Source of the DNA: Mallotus nudiflorus
Lineage: Eukaryota > Streptophyta > Magnoliopsida > Malpighiales > Euphorbiaceae
Assembly (NCBI GenBank): GCA_947683625.1
Contig: CANTUR010000644.1
Location: 299,501 to 363,500 of the forward strand
Length of the DNA stretch: 64,000 nucleotides
Direction of reading: 5' to 3'
In this document: in pieces, positions 35,582 to 48,060 of the stretch
Position numbering within the stretch: the stretch's first letter is position 1
Layout of the letters: each line of letters opens with the position of its first letter
The notes under the pieces: model-generated
Database searches by the model: none
The model's input: only the letters and a program-made list of their open reading frames with translations
Told to the model about the DNA's origin: nothing
Position numbers and translations under genes: made by a program

Positions 35582-37711
35582 TATAGACACGAGGTTTAGT
35601 ATGCGCCTAAGATTTTAGCAATTGCGACACTGTTTGAGCTCAAAGCTCTAGAGAACACACTAACCACTGTTGTAAAGACATGGCATGGAGATGAGGATTC
35701 GCAACCCATGGTAATAACTGGGATAAATTGAAAAATGGTGGTACTCAATTCTCTAAAAGAAAGCTAACACTACAACTAGGAGATTCTAGATATGGAATAC
35801 TAACTTCTTTCAGTTTCGTGTTCATTTAGAATTACTTTATGAATTACTATCTTATCCTTTATTTACATGCAATTTCATATAAATCCTTATTTAAACAATT
35901 AATTACAGGCAAACTAGTCATGAAAAATACATGTAAACAATGCATTCATATAAATTCATAATCCTTAAGTTAGTCTAATCTATATTGATTTTAATTAAAT
36001 TGACCAAATCTACAAATTATGAAGTATTTAAATTAGTGGGCTTAGTTTTACATGTTTTAATTCTAAAGTGATCCTAAATCTATAAGTTATGGAAAATGCT
36101 TTAAATTAATGGGTTATATCTATTAAATTAATTAAATTAAACTAGATAGGCCTATGTCTAAATTAACTAAATGAGCCCAAATTTTTATATCCTAAACTTA
36201 GTTAATTATGGGCCTAAAGATGCATTTTATTTAAAATCTAGACCTAATTAACAAAAGGGGCTAATTAAAAGATGAGCTAAAAAGTACCTAAACATAAAAT
36301 TAATTAAATGAGTTAAAGTCTAACTTGGGCTTTGGGGCCCAAAACACACAAAAATAATAAATAAGCCCACAAACATAAAAAAAAAATACCAAAACAATCA
36401 AATAAAATATCAAATAACCAATTAAATTTATTTCTGCTAAAAAACCTAATTTAGTTAAAGTGATCTTAAATAACAAATAAATAAAATAATTAACAAGCAA
36501 CCCTAATTCTATCCACTTAAATCTAATTCAATTTTAATTCAAAACCCTAATGATCTCTATAGCCATTAATTTTAATTAATTACCTAATTAAAACCCTAAT
36601 TTTACTAACCAATTACTTAAAATAAAACACACAATCACACATACATGATTTTATTATTCCCACTATTGGGGCTATTACAATGATCTATTGAAAATAATAA
36701 GAAAATAAAGATTAGTACAACCTTAAATAAAAATACAAAATAAAGCAACCAACAAAATAATAATAAATAAATAAATAAAACCTAGAAACTACATTAGGCT
36801 ACAAAATTCAATTCATGACATTCCATGGATCTTCATGGATTTTGTTCTTTAAGTGAACTCATCATGTAACCCTCTCCATAATCACCAACACAAACAAAAA
36901 TAAACAATGATTAGTGAATAAACAAAATAACAATAAAATTTAAACAAAGTTAAAATTTAATAGAACCAAAATAATAAAATAAAAAATAAAAGAAAGTAAG
37001 AGAGGAGATGGTATGGATGCAATATTGATTTGCCCCTCAGACTAGTGTAAATCACCATTGCTTTTTAAATGGATATTCAATAATTGATGTTCTCCTTTCA
37101 AAATCCTACTGCTTCTTCCTCAAAGAACAAATATTTCACAAGAAAATATTTTTGATTGAACACTGCGTAAGAAGAAAAAGAAAAGCCTCTAAAAAAGGTC
37201 CAGGAAAAAGGTGTCCCCTTTAGGAGAGTTTAAGTTGGGTTTTTATAAAAAACCCTAACTAAAAGACGTATCATATTGTAACTTCCTCTCTTCATAATGA
37301 TAAAGTTTTGATTTTAAAAGGACGTTTGATTCCTGAAAATTCAAGTAAATCCCAAAAAAATGGATTTATGATATTATTTGGCCAATCAAAATTCAGAAAA
37401 TAGAATTTTTATTTACTGTAAAAATAAAAAAAAAAACAGAAGGAAAATTTTTACTTCCAATCTGAATTGTAGTATTCCAATCTTTTTTAATTTTAATTAC
37501 AAAAAAATCCTTGAAAGAATGTATACTTTTGAATTAGGTTCTTAAAAAAATATTACAATTAAGTCCTTAAAAATCAATTAAGTTCTTTTGGAAATGCATT
37601 TAGGCCTTTGAGGTTTCAAACTTCAAGTGTTGAAGATCTATTTATAATATTTTCATCATTGGAGTTCTTTGTCATACCCACACTCAACTATCTTGAAATT
37701 GGATGTTTACA
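35582..37711. mobile_element. Solo LTR inside the LINE, 2130 bp
   Basis: It starts tatagacacgagg (TG probably mutated to TA) and ends ggatgtttaca. The perfect 5-bp duplication ctatg flanks it (35577-35581 and 37712-37716). Removing it with one duplication joins the LINE frame without shift. It holds no protein-like frame, primer site or second LTR, so a solo LTR is most likely. A TATA-like 'tttttataaaa' lies near 37240. The family is not assigned. Confidence 0.75.
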
Positions 37712-38300
37712 CTATGTTCAACCACATATTTGCATTCTACTTGATTGGCCCATGCATTTTTAAAATAAAAACATCTTTTCTTTACATTTTTTTTGGGTGT
37801 ATGCATCCATCCAAGAAAATTGGAGAATGATATAAAATTAAAGCAATTAAATTAATCAACTTTGCCATAATGAATATGCCCATCCAAGCTTACCAAACCA
37901 GAGCTCTATCAAGCCTTTTCTCTAACCAATTTTCAGTGCCTCTTACGCTTTCTTAGGTAAATTAGTATCCATCCATTCCCATGCCAATCAATTAGTAGCC
38001 AATAACAACTTCTTAAAAATCTTAGATTAACTAAAGTGATTGTGAAATCTGACCACCCTTCTGATCTTGATGAAGGATATGGTTAAAATATCTGATGTAG
38101 GACTAAGGCAAAGAGATTTCATTACTAAATTTCTCGTCAACTCCCACAATTCATATCTTTGATTTCTCTCTATAATATCTTAAAAATCAGTAATTAGCCA
38201 TGCACTTATCCTTTTAATAAAAGCTAAGATGTTAATGTGTTGTTTAGAAAGGTTGATTAAATTCGCCATCCCCCTCTCCCTCCATAACACAGTTAAGCTT

Positions 38301-40360
38301 CCACTTCTTTTACCTATATATACTATAAATAACCTAGTAATGCTTTTATTTTCTCTATGGCACTCTTTAGTGTTAAAGTTTTAAGAGATTTTTACATAAA
38401 TAGGCACTTTTTTATTTTATTAACCAAAATACCCCAAATTTTCATTTTTTACTTATTTTATCCTTATTTACACTAATATCCATTTTATTTACAAATGTGC
38501 ACCATTTTTCCTTTTACTTTATTTTTCCTTTTATTTTTATTGTTTCCTTTCTTTTTTATTTTTATTCTCCTTATTTTTTTCTTTTTTACTCATTTTTCTC
38601 TCTTTTAAAATTTTTATTTTTTCCTTTTTCCATATTTTTTTTCTTTTTTCATATTTATTCTTTCCTCCTCCCTTTTTTAAATTTTATTTTCTCTTTATTA
38701 TTTTTTCTTTCTCTTTTTTTCCTTATTATTTTTTTATTTTTGTTCTTTCCTCTTTTTTCTTTTTAATTTCTCTTTATTATTTTTTATTTCTCTTTTTTTC
38801 ATTTTCATCTTGTTTCAAAATTTTTATTTTCTCATTTTTTCTTATCTTTTTATATTAGTGAAGCATTACCCAATATATATTTTTTTGGAATTTTATTTCA
38901 TAAATTTTTGATATTTTTTGCTGAAATACAATCTCTTTTCTATTTTTATTTTTTTTGTTGCGTTTTTTATGTTCTCTTTCTTTTTTAATAAATTTACCAT
39001 TTTTTTCTAATTGATAAACCAAAATAAATATAAAATTATATAATCTTATAAATAAAATAGTTAAAAATCTGGTAGTATTACTAAATTAATTTTTTATTGG
39101 GCTTTGTTAAAAGAGGCTAGTATGCATTACTCTATGAATTTTTTTTATTGAATAGAGTATTGAAAATGTTAATTCTGTTTCTATTTCTATTGATTATGGC
39201 GGTCTTGGTGGACAGGATGTGAAAGATATTGATGTGATATATATTGTTATTAGTTTTTTGTAATTTATTTTTTGTTACTTTTTTATTTCTAATTTAATTT
39301 TATATTCGCAAGATGCTGAAGATAATTTTGTCAGTTTTTCTCCACAAAAAAGGAGCACATACCTACCTATATCTTAAAGTCTCCTTTTGTTATTATATAG
39401 GAAACTAAAAATAAACTAAAAGCATACAAAAAAAAAAATATACTATAACTTAAAGCTAAACATTTTCTTGGAAATTAATCTAGTTGTAATTATTATAATA
39501 ATTTTTTTTAAAGAAATGAATATCTTTTTAAGCTTTTTGGTGTTGTTTCATAAGAGAATGCTGTCGTTTTATGTTGCGTTTATAATTTGGCATCATTCTA
39601 GGTTTTTTTTTTTTTGTTTCTGATACCTTTTTTAGTTTGGTATATTCTTTTTTTGGTTTTTTAATACTTTTTTTGTTTTATTAATGGCAATGTAGTTGTA
39701 CAGAGTTTCTTTTTGTATATTTGTTGTATTTATGCAATCTTTATTTTATGTCCAAATATTCCATAGTTGAAGGAGAATTATTATTTTGATTTTTTTGAAT
39801 ATGTTTTTTGGTTTTATTTTTGATTCATTTTTGTGTATCCTTTTGATTTATTGTTAGTTTCGGATCCTTTTTTTTTTTTTTTTTGTGTCCTTTTGGTTTA
39901 TTTTCAGTTTCCGATTCATTTTTTCTATTTTAATTTTTTTGGTTTTGAAGAATGTTATGTCCTACATTATTATGTGTTTATTACATAATATATAAGAGGA
40001 GATTATGAGCCACCTTGAAGTTTTGTATATATTTTTTTTATTAATTTAGAAAATATAAGTTGTGTTAGAAGTCAATTTTAAATAATGAATATAATTAAAC
40101 TATTGTATTAGAAACGTAAAATATATAGAAAATATTATAAATTGACAAAAACATATGTGATCATTATTATAAATTATTTAAATTTTGATTCGTAATTGAT
40201 ATTTATTTTTATTCAAAATGGTGAAAAATGTGTCATTTTATTGAATTATATATATATAGCTATATTTTAAATATTCATATTTAATATTAATAAAATTATG
40301 ATAGTAATATATATGTATATGTATTTTTGTCAATTTAGAATAATATAAATAAATAAATAA

Positions 40361-40361
<1 letters not shown>
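38301..40361. other. Pyrimidine-rich low-complexity DNA
   Basis: 38400-39000 is nearly pure C/T on the plus strand, the mirror of the purine tract at 545-960; the frame 38497-38766 is Phe/Leu low complexity. About 39829-39925 has two imperfect repeats around 'agtttcsgatyc'. A short protein-like run (about 39150-39235, 'SIDYGGLGGQDVKDIDV') is open but not recognised. No gene is called. Confidence 0.5.

Positions 40362-40364
<3 letters not shown>

Positions 40365-40416
<52 letters not shown>
40365..40416. repeat. (AT)n microsatellite
   Basis: About 25 AT units after a short (AAAT)n run. Confidence 0.9.
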
Positions 40417-40418
<2 letters not shown>

Positions 40419-40736
40419 TACAATGAGCGGCAAGGCAATATGCAAATTGCAAAAGCTCAACTAAGCCCTATTTGTGCGTGACAGCAATTGTCCATCGGCA
40501 ATTAATAAATAAATAAAATAGAAATTATATTAAATAAATTAGCATTATTTAGATAATGAATAAGGCATGATTATGATAATTTCTCATAGGAACAATGTGA
40601 ATTCAAGATTGTGGAAAGGCACCTAACTACTAAAGACCAGCGCAGGAACAAGCCCAATGTTTCTAGCCAGCATGAAACAGATTGTTCAACACAAACCTCG
40701 AATAAAGAAATTCAGAAAATAAAAAATGTTGATAAA

Positions 40737-41141
40737 TTACGCAGTAAAAGGGTCGAAATGAACAACAGGAAAACACACAATTGGATAGGCCATGCTTATA
40801 ACCACACCTGCTTTGGCTTCCATATTAATTCTTTCCTCCATCTCCATCAGCGAAAGCCAAGTGTGAACCAGGGTACGTTCTCCTTCCTCCACCAAAGGGA
40901 ATAAAACTAAAGCCTTGCATGGATCTTGGTCTCCTTTTGATTGTCATTGTGCACTTACATGAATCTCTGTAGGCAGAACTCATTGGATTATCCCACAATT
41001 CTAGATCCCTCATTATTGAATATGCATTGATTATTACTGGAATATCTTTGGGTATTTCAAATCCTTTGATTTTACAGTCTTCACGGCATTCTCTTAGCAT
41101 TGTAGGTATTGTTGGATATAGTCTCATCGTCTCTTTCACCG
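40737..41141 (-). pseudogene. Cytochrome P450 3' fragment (CYP93/CYP712-like), haem cysteine lost
   Basis: On the minus strand the fragment begins at the K-helix 'KETMRLYP' (ExxR motif, about 41138-41115). It runs through 'IPKDIPVIINAYSIMRDLELW' to the haem loop 'FIPFGGGRRTYPG'. The loop should read R-x-C-P-G, but the codon at 40873-40875 is TAC (Tyr) instead of TGC (Cys). After 'GSHLA' about 20 residues are missing and the frame changes. A recognisable C-terminus with 'MEAKAGVV' and 'CFPVVHFDPF' follows, ending at the stop 40737-40739. Nothing N-terminal to the K-helix is present. Loss of the thiolate ligand alone would abolish P450 activity. Confidence 0.8.
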
Positions 41142-41345
41142 GGTGAGGAACAACTCATCTTCTTTTTCTTTAAAAGATACCTCAAGTTTATGAATTTGTT
41201 CTTGTAGAGAGTCTCTTTAGCGCGAAACTTCATGGATGATGATCTTGAGATCAGTGTTGCTATTAATTGCATCGTCTCTCTTTTGCTTTATGAGAATGAG
41301 ATCTCCTCAATCATGGAGGATTTCGACTAAAGAGCATAGGATTGA
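41142..41345 (-). pseudogene. Coiled-coil-like coding fragment joined to the P450 piece
   Basis: Just upstream of the P450 fragment on the minus strand, in a different frame, is a Lys/Glu/Leu-rich run with heptad character ('EQIHKLEVSFKEKEDEL'), preceded by 'AINSNTDLKIIIHEVSR' and a stop. It does not look like the P450 I-helix that should be here. I cannot name the source gene. The junction lies near 41140. Confidence 0.4.
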
Positions 41346-41764
41346 CGGATAGAGTGAAGCTCAGTGAGAAGATCATCATGATTTGTGATTTGCTAATTAG
41401 TTGTGTGATTATCATATTAGTTTATTTGCTATTATGGGCGGATCTCCGTTGATGTGGCTTCCATGGAGCTGAGACATTTTTTTTCCATCAAAGCTGTTAA
41501 TATGAAGGCACGCACGTAATAGTAATAAATGAAAAGTTGAAGTATTTTTTGATTGACGTGAATTTTTAGTGCATTTTAGTAAAGATTTTAAATTTTAATT
41601 AAGAAAATAAAATCGGACTTTTTATTATGATAAGGTCCTCTAAGGGCTCCAATGATCATGAGTTGCCCGATCCACACAGTTTTAGTTCACCAAACTCATT
41701 AAGCTAGGTAAGCCTAGCATTCAAAGCCTACCTTTTGAATTTTTTTGACTGATTTGATTCATTT
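41346..41764. other. Intergenic DNA
   Basis: The first ~60 bp may extend the coiled-coil fragment ('DDLLTELHSIRQSY' on the minus strand, about 41330-41390). Beyond that nothing is recognised. Confidence 0.4.
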
Positions 41765-41773
41765 TTCTTTATA

Positions 41774-43700
41774 GGGTAAGGGTGCATTTTTGCCCCTCAT
41801 GTTTTTCCCCAGGAGCATATATGCCCCTTTTCTTTTTTTAGGTCCATATATATTAGGTTAATGCTCAAAACAAGTTTTTTGGCTCCTCAAGCTGACATGA
41901 CTAACTTTAAGGATGACATGGCATAAATTTTTCATTATTTTCTCTCTTTTATATTTATACCCACTTCTTCTCTAACCAAAAATCTCATATTTAGTTTCGT
42001 TTTTTACACCCACCAAAGCCAAAATCCCTTCTCAAGTTGTTGCCTTATCACACCTTTTGCTCTCTTCCCAAACTCTTTACCACCCCAAACTCTCTTTCAA
42101 AGCCACTATGCCGCCAATCCTTTGCACAACACTCTTTCCTTAGGCCCCTGCTACCCTTCTGACGCCTCCAGTGCTACCGGTATTCGTCGAGCTGCCATCG
42201 TTTGGTTTTGTAATGACTTGTGTATTCATGATTTAATATAGATTGAAAAGAAAAGACTAATGCTACTCCAAATTCAGCATATAGATTTCACACAAGCATT
42301 TAGATAAACACCTGGAAAAACTTAATATTTAGACTCCATTTATTTATGAAAAATATTCTTCCGAAAAATATTTTCTCTTATTTTTTAGTATTTGGATTAC
42401 CTAAGGAAAATAAGTTAAAGAAAAATAATGTATCAGTAAAAGAAAAATTACTTCAAAATATGGAAAAAGGATTTTCCAGTTTAAGAATGGGAAAATATTT
42501 TCCAATGTTTTCTCTCCTTATTTATTACTTTCCTTTTTATTTTTTAATGTCTTATCTTTTCATTTGTTGTCTTTCTTAGTGTTGCAACCAAACATTGAAA
42601 AATATTTTTTAGAGAAAATATTTTCCAAAGATAAAATATTTTCTGCAAACAAACTTAGCCTTAATATCAAAGAAAACCAGAAAACAAAACCATTAGAGTT
42701 CAATATTCAAATATAGAAGCAACCCAATTCAAAGAAAAATAAAAATAAAATAAGTTTACTCTGTACTAAAATAATCACCATGAAAATTTATACAAGACAG
42801 AGGAGAAGTTGTCAATGGCATTGAAGAAGATCTACGTAGAAATTGCTCTTCACTAGTCTTTAACAAAGCATGTAATGGAAAATAAACACCAAGCACTACA
42901 CAAGATTGGTGCCTTGGCTTAATCCTATTATCTAAACTAAATGAAAAATACTATGGGAACTCAATAAGCTCTTTCAAATCTCCCCATTTCTACCACAAAA
43001 AAATTCAACTTGGGCTCAATATTATCTTTAATACTATAATTAAACAATGGAGGAAACCTCCTAAATATAGGCACAACTTCTTTATAATTAAAACCCATTT
43101 TCTAAAAGTAATCAATTATGGTAACAATTTATCCTCCACACTACTAAGCAGGTGTGTTTATTTACCTCTTCTATTCCAATGCTTTAAAGAAAGTATAAGG
43201 TAGGACGCAACTTATATTTAACACTAGAGACTAACAATCTTGGCCTTTGATTGATTACCCTCTTTAAATCATATCCAATAACACGAGCTTCATAGAGGAG
43301 GAAGGTGAAAATGGGGAGGATAACAGAGGAATTTGAAGCGAGAACTTTGGGCACATTGAAACAATACGGCGAAACTCTATGGAAGTGAAGTTCATGGAGG
43401 TGAACAAATCAACAATGGGTTTAATATCAGTGAGGGAAGCAGAGAAGATGATTACACAGTGTTCAGCTATGGAGAAGATGTCTATGTTTATTCATACGAG
43501 GAAGACATGGGCTCCATTCCAACTCGCATGGACGCCACGTCAAATAAAGACGTAACGATAATCCATTTGAATTTCAGATAGAGGTTTATTAGGTTTTATT
43601 GAGGGGCCAAAAAACTTGTTTTGAGCATTAACCTAATATATTTGAACCTGTAAAAAGAAGGGGTATACTTGCTCCTAGGGGCAAAAATGCACTTTTACCC
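41774..43700. mobile_element. MULE-like non-autonomous element, 1.93 kb
   Basis: Terminal inverted repeats of about 120 bp: the left reads gggtaagggtgcatttttgc… and the right, reversed, gggtaaaagtgcatttttgc…, with a shared internal 'ttaatgctcaaaacaag'. Flanks ttctttata (41765-41773) and ttccttata (43701-43709) are a 9-bp duplication with one mismatch, as for Mutator-like elements. The interior lacks a transposase. Near its ends are gene-like, more GC-rich stretches (about 42050-42215 and 43290-43570), the latter open for about 65 codons in one frame with an acidic, Tyr-rich composition. They may be captured host fragments; I do not recognise them. A MITE is nested at 42330-42660. Confidence 0.75.
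42330..42660. mobile_element. MITE nested in the MULE-like element
   Basis: About 330 bp, with imperfect inverted ends rich in 'gaaaatattttc' (left begins tagactccattt, right reversed begins ggctaagttt). Flanking ttaatat is present at 42322-42328 and 42661-42667, with an eighth base differing, which suggests a hAT-like 8-bp duplication. Confidence 0.6.
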
Positions 43701-43709
43701 TTCCTTATA

Positions 43710-44807
43710 TTCACAGAACTTTCCTCATTCTTTTTCAATTAATGAATGCTATCAATTACCATCTTGTCTATACCCTTGTTACTACCTGCCTTTAATTTTT
43801 TCGGCACCCCTGTATGTAGCCATCATTTACCATCTATCCTCCTAAACGATAGTTCAACTGAGCTCTCATTCAGGCTCCATTTAATTTATCTTTTGGAACA
43901 TTTGGATCTTTAAATAAGTGTTCATAGAACTTCTTGAGTGTTCAAAGGGACCATAAATAAATAAAAAGTTGTCAGTCTTTTATATCATAAAATCTAGAAC
44001 TAGCATATGCCTTATTTCTTCACTTTCATATATTTCTTTAAAATTCTTATATTTGAAATTTTAATATTTCAAATCTAAGATTTCAAATCAAATATTTACA
44101 TCCAAACAGACTCTAGAGCTTTTTGTACATCATATGCCACTTAGACCCACATGTGGTGATTCCAAACACTTGCATAATTGCTTAGGTTTGAACATATAAA
44201 CTTTATAATGTAATTTTCATAATTAATACCAATGTGCTCTAACATATATCTCACCAGTAAATCATATACTTGCACCCATATATATTTCCATCTCAAGTAA
44301 AGGGATTTTTTATAGGTTGATCTCGTGAATTCAACCTCCTTGTAAAAAGTAAAGTAATATTTGATTTACGGAATATATTAATAATAGAATAATTATTTCA
44401 CAAAAAATAACTATTTTTTACTTTAGTTCAAATTTTGTTATGAAATACCAATTTTATAAAATAACAATTCTACATTTTTTAAGGAATAGTTATTCTTCCA
44501 AAAATTAAAGAATATGTATTATTTACTTTTAGAATAAAGTATTTCCACTTTTACCATTCTCTTTATGTTTAAGTTCTTCTAATGTTTATGTTCATTTTTT
44601 CTTTTTTTTTAGAATAATTTAATTTGAACTTTTCAATATTTTTCTTTTAATTTAATTTAACTCAAATTTTGCTACCATAAATTATATAAAATTTATTTAT
44701 TTTATATGTTTGTATTTTTATGATTAAAACATTTTAAAACATTATTTATTTATTTATTATGCATTTATATTGTTTTACAAAAATCAAATATATGTGCTAA
44801 TTTTTTT

Positions 44808-44840
<33 letters not shown>

Positions 44841-46295
44841 ACATACTAAAATTGTATAACTATTTAATTTCGATACTAATAATAAAATTCATTAATAAAT
44901 ATATTAATGTCATTTATGTTTAAATTGGCTTATCTCTTATAATAATTTTAGGTTATGAATTAAAGTATAAAATGGTAATTATTTAAAAATATTTATTCTT
45001 TGAATACCTATTATTTTCCTTAAAAATTACAATTCTACTTCACACCTATTCTATTCCATGAACCAAACATGGCCTAATTGATTATCAAAAGTTCAAGGTC
45101 CCCTTCCAAGACTCGACAAATATTCAGTTCATGAAAAAATAAGAAAAATTGGTTAGACTTATTTCTTTGATACACTAATTTTTTCTAGCCACTAAATAGA
45201 TGCCAATGTATTTTTCATTATCACAAAATTAATGGATCAATCTGTAAGAAAATTTGCCCAAAAATAGCATTGAAAATCATTGTAGGTTTCATCTACATCT
45301 TCATTATGGGTGCTCATGTTTGCATATCGTTACGCTTGAGATTCATCAATATTCTCTTCTGTTGCCTTTGTGAAATAATCAAGACCGATATAATTTATAA
45401 AGTTAAAACTGAGAGAAGAATGAGCTGTTAGAGAACAACATTATGCCTACTTGTCAGAAGATAAGATGAACATGCAACCTCGGACACACTAGTTTTACGA
45501 AAATTATTAGCCATTTTAAATTAGTTTAATAATTTTTTTTTTTAAAAAAATAGAAAGTTCTCTTTTTATAAATAAATATATATTGTATTTAATTATTTTA
45601 AAGTAAAGAATTTAAATATATTGACTAAGTAGTTTTAATTAAATGAGAATTATAAATTAATTAAATAGTTTCCATATATATATATAATTGTTTTTTGAGA
45701 ATCATTCAATTCATAGATTAATAATTATTAAATATATTAATAAATGACACTGATTATTACAATTTTTTAAAACATTAGTCAAGCATTATTTTTTAAAAAT
45801 TAATATATTGTATTATGATTTTTACTTATTTAAATAGTTTTTTTACTTAATATAATGTATGTAAAATAAAATAGTATAATTTATCAAATAATATGCGATA
45901 TCTAAAAAAAGTAAGATCTCAGCTTTCAAGATTATATATATATATAGTAAAGTTATTTATAAAATTTGTATCGTTAAAAAAAATATGAACCTAGTAAAAA
46001 TACATATTATATACTAATTTTTTAAGTTAATAATTTCTTGATTAAATAATATATCAATTAATGCTTAAATTTTTAATTTCAAACTATTTATTTATAGAGA
46101 TTTCACTGTAAAATGAATTAACTAAAAATTCATAAGTCGCACAAAATTTGGTTTGTTCAAAATAATAATTTAGAATATGTACCTAAATATTTAAAATATA
46201 CTAAAATCATATCCTTTATATGATTTCTATCCCCAACTCTTAAGATATACATAACTTGTTTATCAACGTACTCAACATTTTCTTCAAAAAATAAA

Positions 46296-46327
<32 letters not shown>

Positions 46328-46799
46328 GTAGCAGCATCAGTCATTATTCACTTTGGGCCTAATAGGTTTCTATCGATAGTGTACTTGTCTTACTGAAATT
46401 TTTCATTCTTTACAGCTTGGGCTCATTGGGCCCGCGAAAAGGGGAACCAATATAAGTTGAAATTTTGAGAAAATAAACAATAAAAAGAACCAATAAATTT
46501 TAAGGGATTTTTCATAACTAACCAAAATATGAAGGCTTTTTTCAAAAGTCTAGTTGGTTTTTTTCTTTTTTATATCTGAACTATTGTTATTTAGAATTCA
46601 TTAGACTCCAATTAATCTAGTTCAACTTGGACGAGATTATAAGGGCAGCAAAAGTCTCCCAAAGACTAATTTTAATGTAATTACATACACCATAATTCGA
46701 ACTTAAAATTTTACTTAAGTAAGAACAAACTCTGCCAATTGTTGGTATTGACTTTTTTCTTTTAAAAATACGGTGTTAACAATATTTTTTTTAAATATG
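43710..46799. other. AT-rich intergenic DNA
   Basis: No gene is recognised. It contains an (AT)n run near 44814-44840 and (AAAT)n/(AAT)n near 46290-46325. A slightly GC-richer patch at 46330-46445 shows no protein similarity that I can name. Confidence 0.5.
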
Positions 46800-47440
46800 G
46801 TGGTTGTTTTCATATGCAAACAACAACCTAACAATAATAACTATAAACTATACAATAACAACCTCAAAAAATATAAAATAAAAAAAACAACCATAATAGC
46901 ACCAACAACAACCGAACAATAACCAAACAACAACCTTTCAGCAACCAAAAAACGTCAAAACAACCTTACAACAGCTTTTCAACAACTAAAAAACCAACAA
47001 CAGCACCCAAAAAACCAAAAAGCAACAAACAACTGTAAAATAACCTCACAAAAATCAGAAAACAACTACTAAACAACAAAAACAACCCAACAATAACCTA
47101 ACAACAATCTTTTAATAGCCAAAAAATAACAAAGAACATCAAAATAACCTCACAACAATCCATCAATAACCATAAAATAGCAAAAACAATCCAATGACAA
47201 CCTGACAACCCTTCAACAACTGAAAAACAACAAATAACATTAAAATAACTTCACAAAAACCCTTCAACGACTAGAAAATAACCACAAAACAATAACAAAG
47301 ACTCAACAACAAGCTGAGAAAAAACTACAAACATAGAGAAAATATGGACAACAACTAAAAACAATGAAAAAAAATCTAAAAACAACTTAAAAATCACAAC
47401 TTAAAGTAATTCTAAAATTTAGACAACAACCTGATAACAA
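46800..47440. repeat. A/C-rich degenerate 'aacaacc' tract
   Basis: About 640 bp of the plus strand is dominated by irregular copies of words such as caacaacc, aacaataacc and caaaacaacc, with almost no G or T. Units vary in length, so it is not a clean satellite. It is followed immediately by the TTAGC-motif cluster, suggesting one underlying element. Confidence 0.6.
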
Positions 47441-47639
47441 CTATATATTTTTAAACATTTTCATAAACTAAAGAATTCTATAAACATTTTCATAAACTTA
47501 AAAAACTTAGGTTCAATATAAAATTTAGAGGGAAAAAAAAACTTTACTATATTATTAATACAATTTGTACATACAACTACAAAATTTTACCACAAATATA
47601 AAAATTGTGCTAAATATAATTTATAGATATGGAAATTAG

Positions 47640-48060
47640 AATTATATAGCTAATTTCACAACATAAAAATTGATTAACCACGTATATTAAGAGTAATGTC
47701 AAAATATTTATTGTATATTTAACCACATATATAGATATAAAAGATAAATTCATAGCTAACAATATCAATTAGCCACAAAATATGAAGTATTTTATAGCTA
47801 AAATTAATATTTGACATCATGGCTAATATATAATATTGTTAGCTAAGATAACAAATAGATTTATAGCCAGTTATTTAGACTTTTAGCCTTAAACATTAAA
47901 TTCTTAGCGCTAGCCAATTTAAAATATTAGCTAAAAATTAAGTTTCCAATTTTATAGACATTTAGCCTTGTAAATTGATATATGGCTAATGAATATAATT
48001 AGCCACTATAATAAATAAATAAATTTATATCGTTAGCTATATAAAATTTTAGCTATAAAA
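47640..48060. repeat. Cluster of TTAGC / GCTAA motifs
   Basis: About fifteen copies of ttagcY or its complement RgctaA occur in about 420 bp, in both orientations (for example 47769, 47820, 47838, 47883, 47998, 48031). Dense short motifs in both orientations resemble the subterminal regions of CACTA-type transposons, but no matching CACTA ends were found. Confidence 0.4.

Larger units (their letters stand above)
32380..38300 (-). pseudogene. L1-type LINE: endonuclease, reverse transcriptase (5' truncated, interrupted)
   Basis: Minus-strand non-LTR retrotransposon. Endonuclease: 'ELWELTRNL' near 38140, 'FNHILHQD' near 38070, 'EKRLDRAL' near 37905, 'YHSPIFLD' near 37825. After the solo LTR (35582-37711), the frame runs through 'WLKEGD' type sequence (about 35340) and 'LFTKEEVM' (about 35080). 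Reverse-transcriptase motifs follow: 'MSELCPIALCNVIYKIVAK' (about 34890-34830), 'KIDISKAYD' (about 34660), 'GLKQGDPF' (about 34490), a MITE insertion (33510-34469), then 'FIDDCNIFF' (about 33375). The C-terminal part reaches 'YLVKSGYQ' at 32380 and continues below R1 at 14461. No ORF1 or endonuclease N-terminus is visible above 38300. Many stops: dead. Confidence 0.85.

Noticed and set aside
39150..39235. Short protein-like run with 'DYGGLGGQDVKD'
   Set aside because: Only about 28 codons, no recognisable family, no splice context; not called as an exon.
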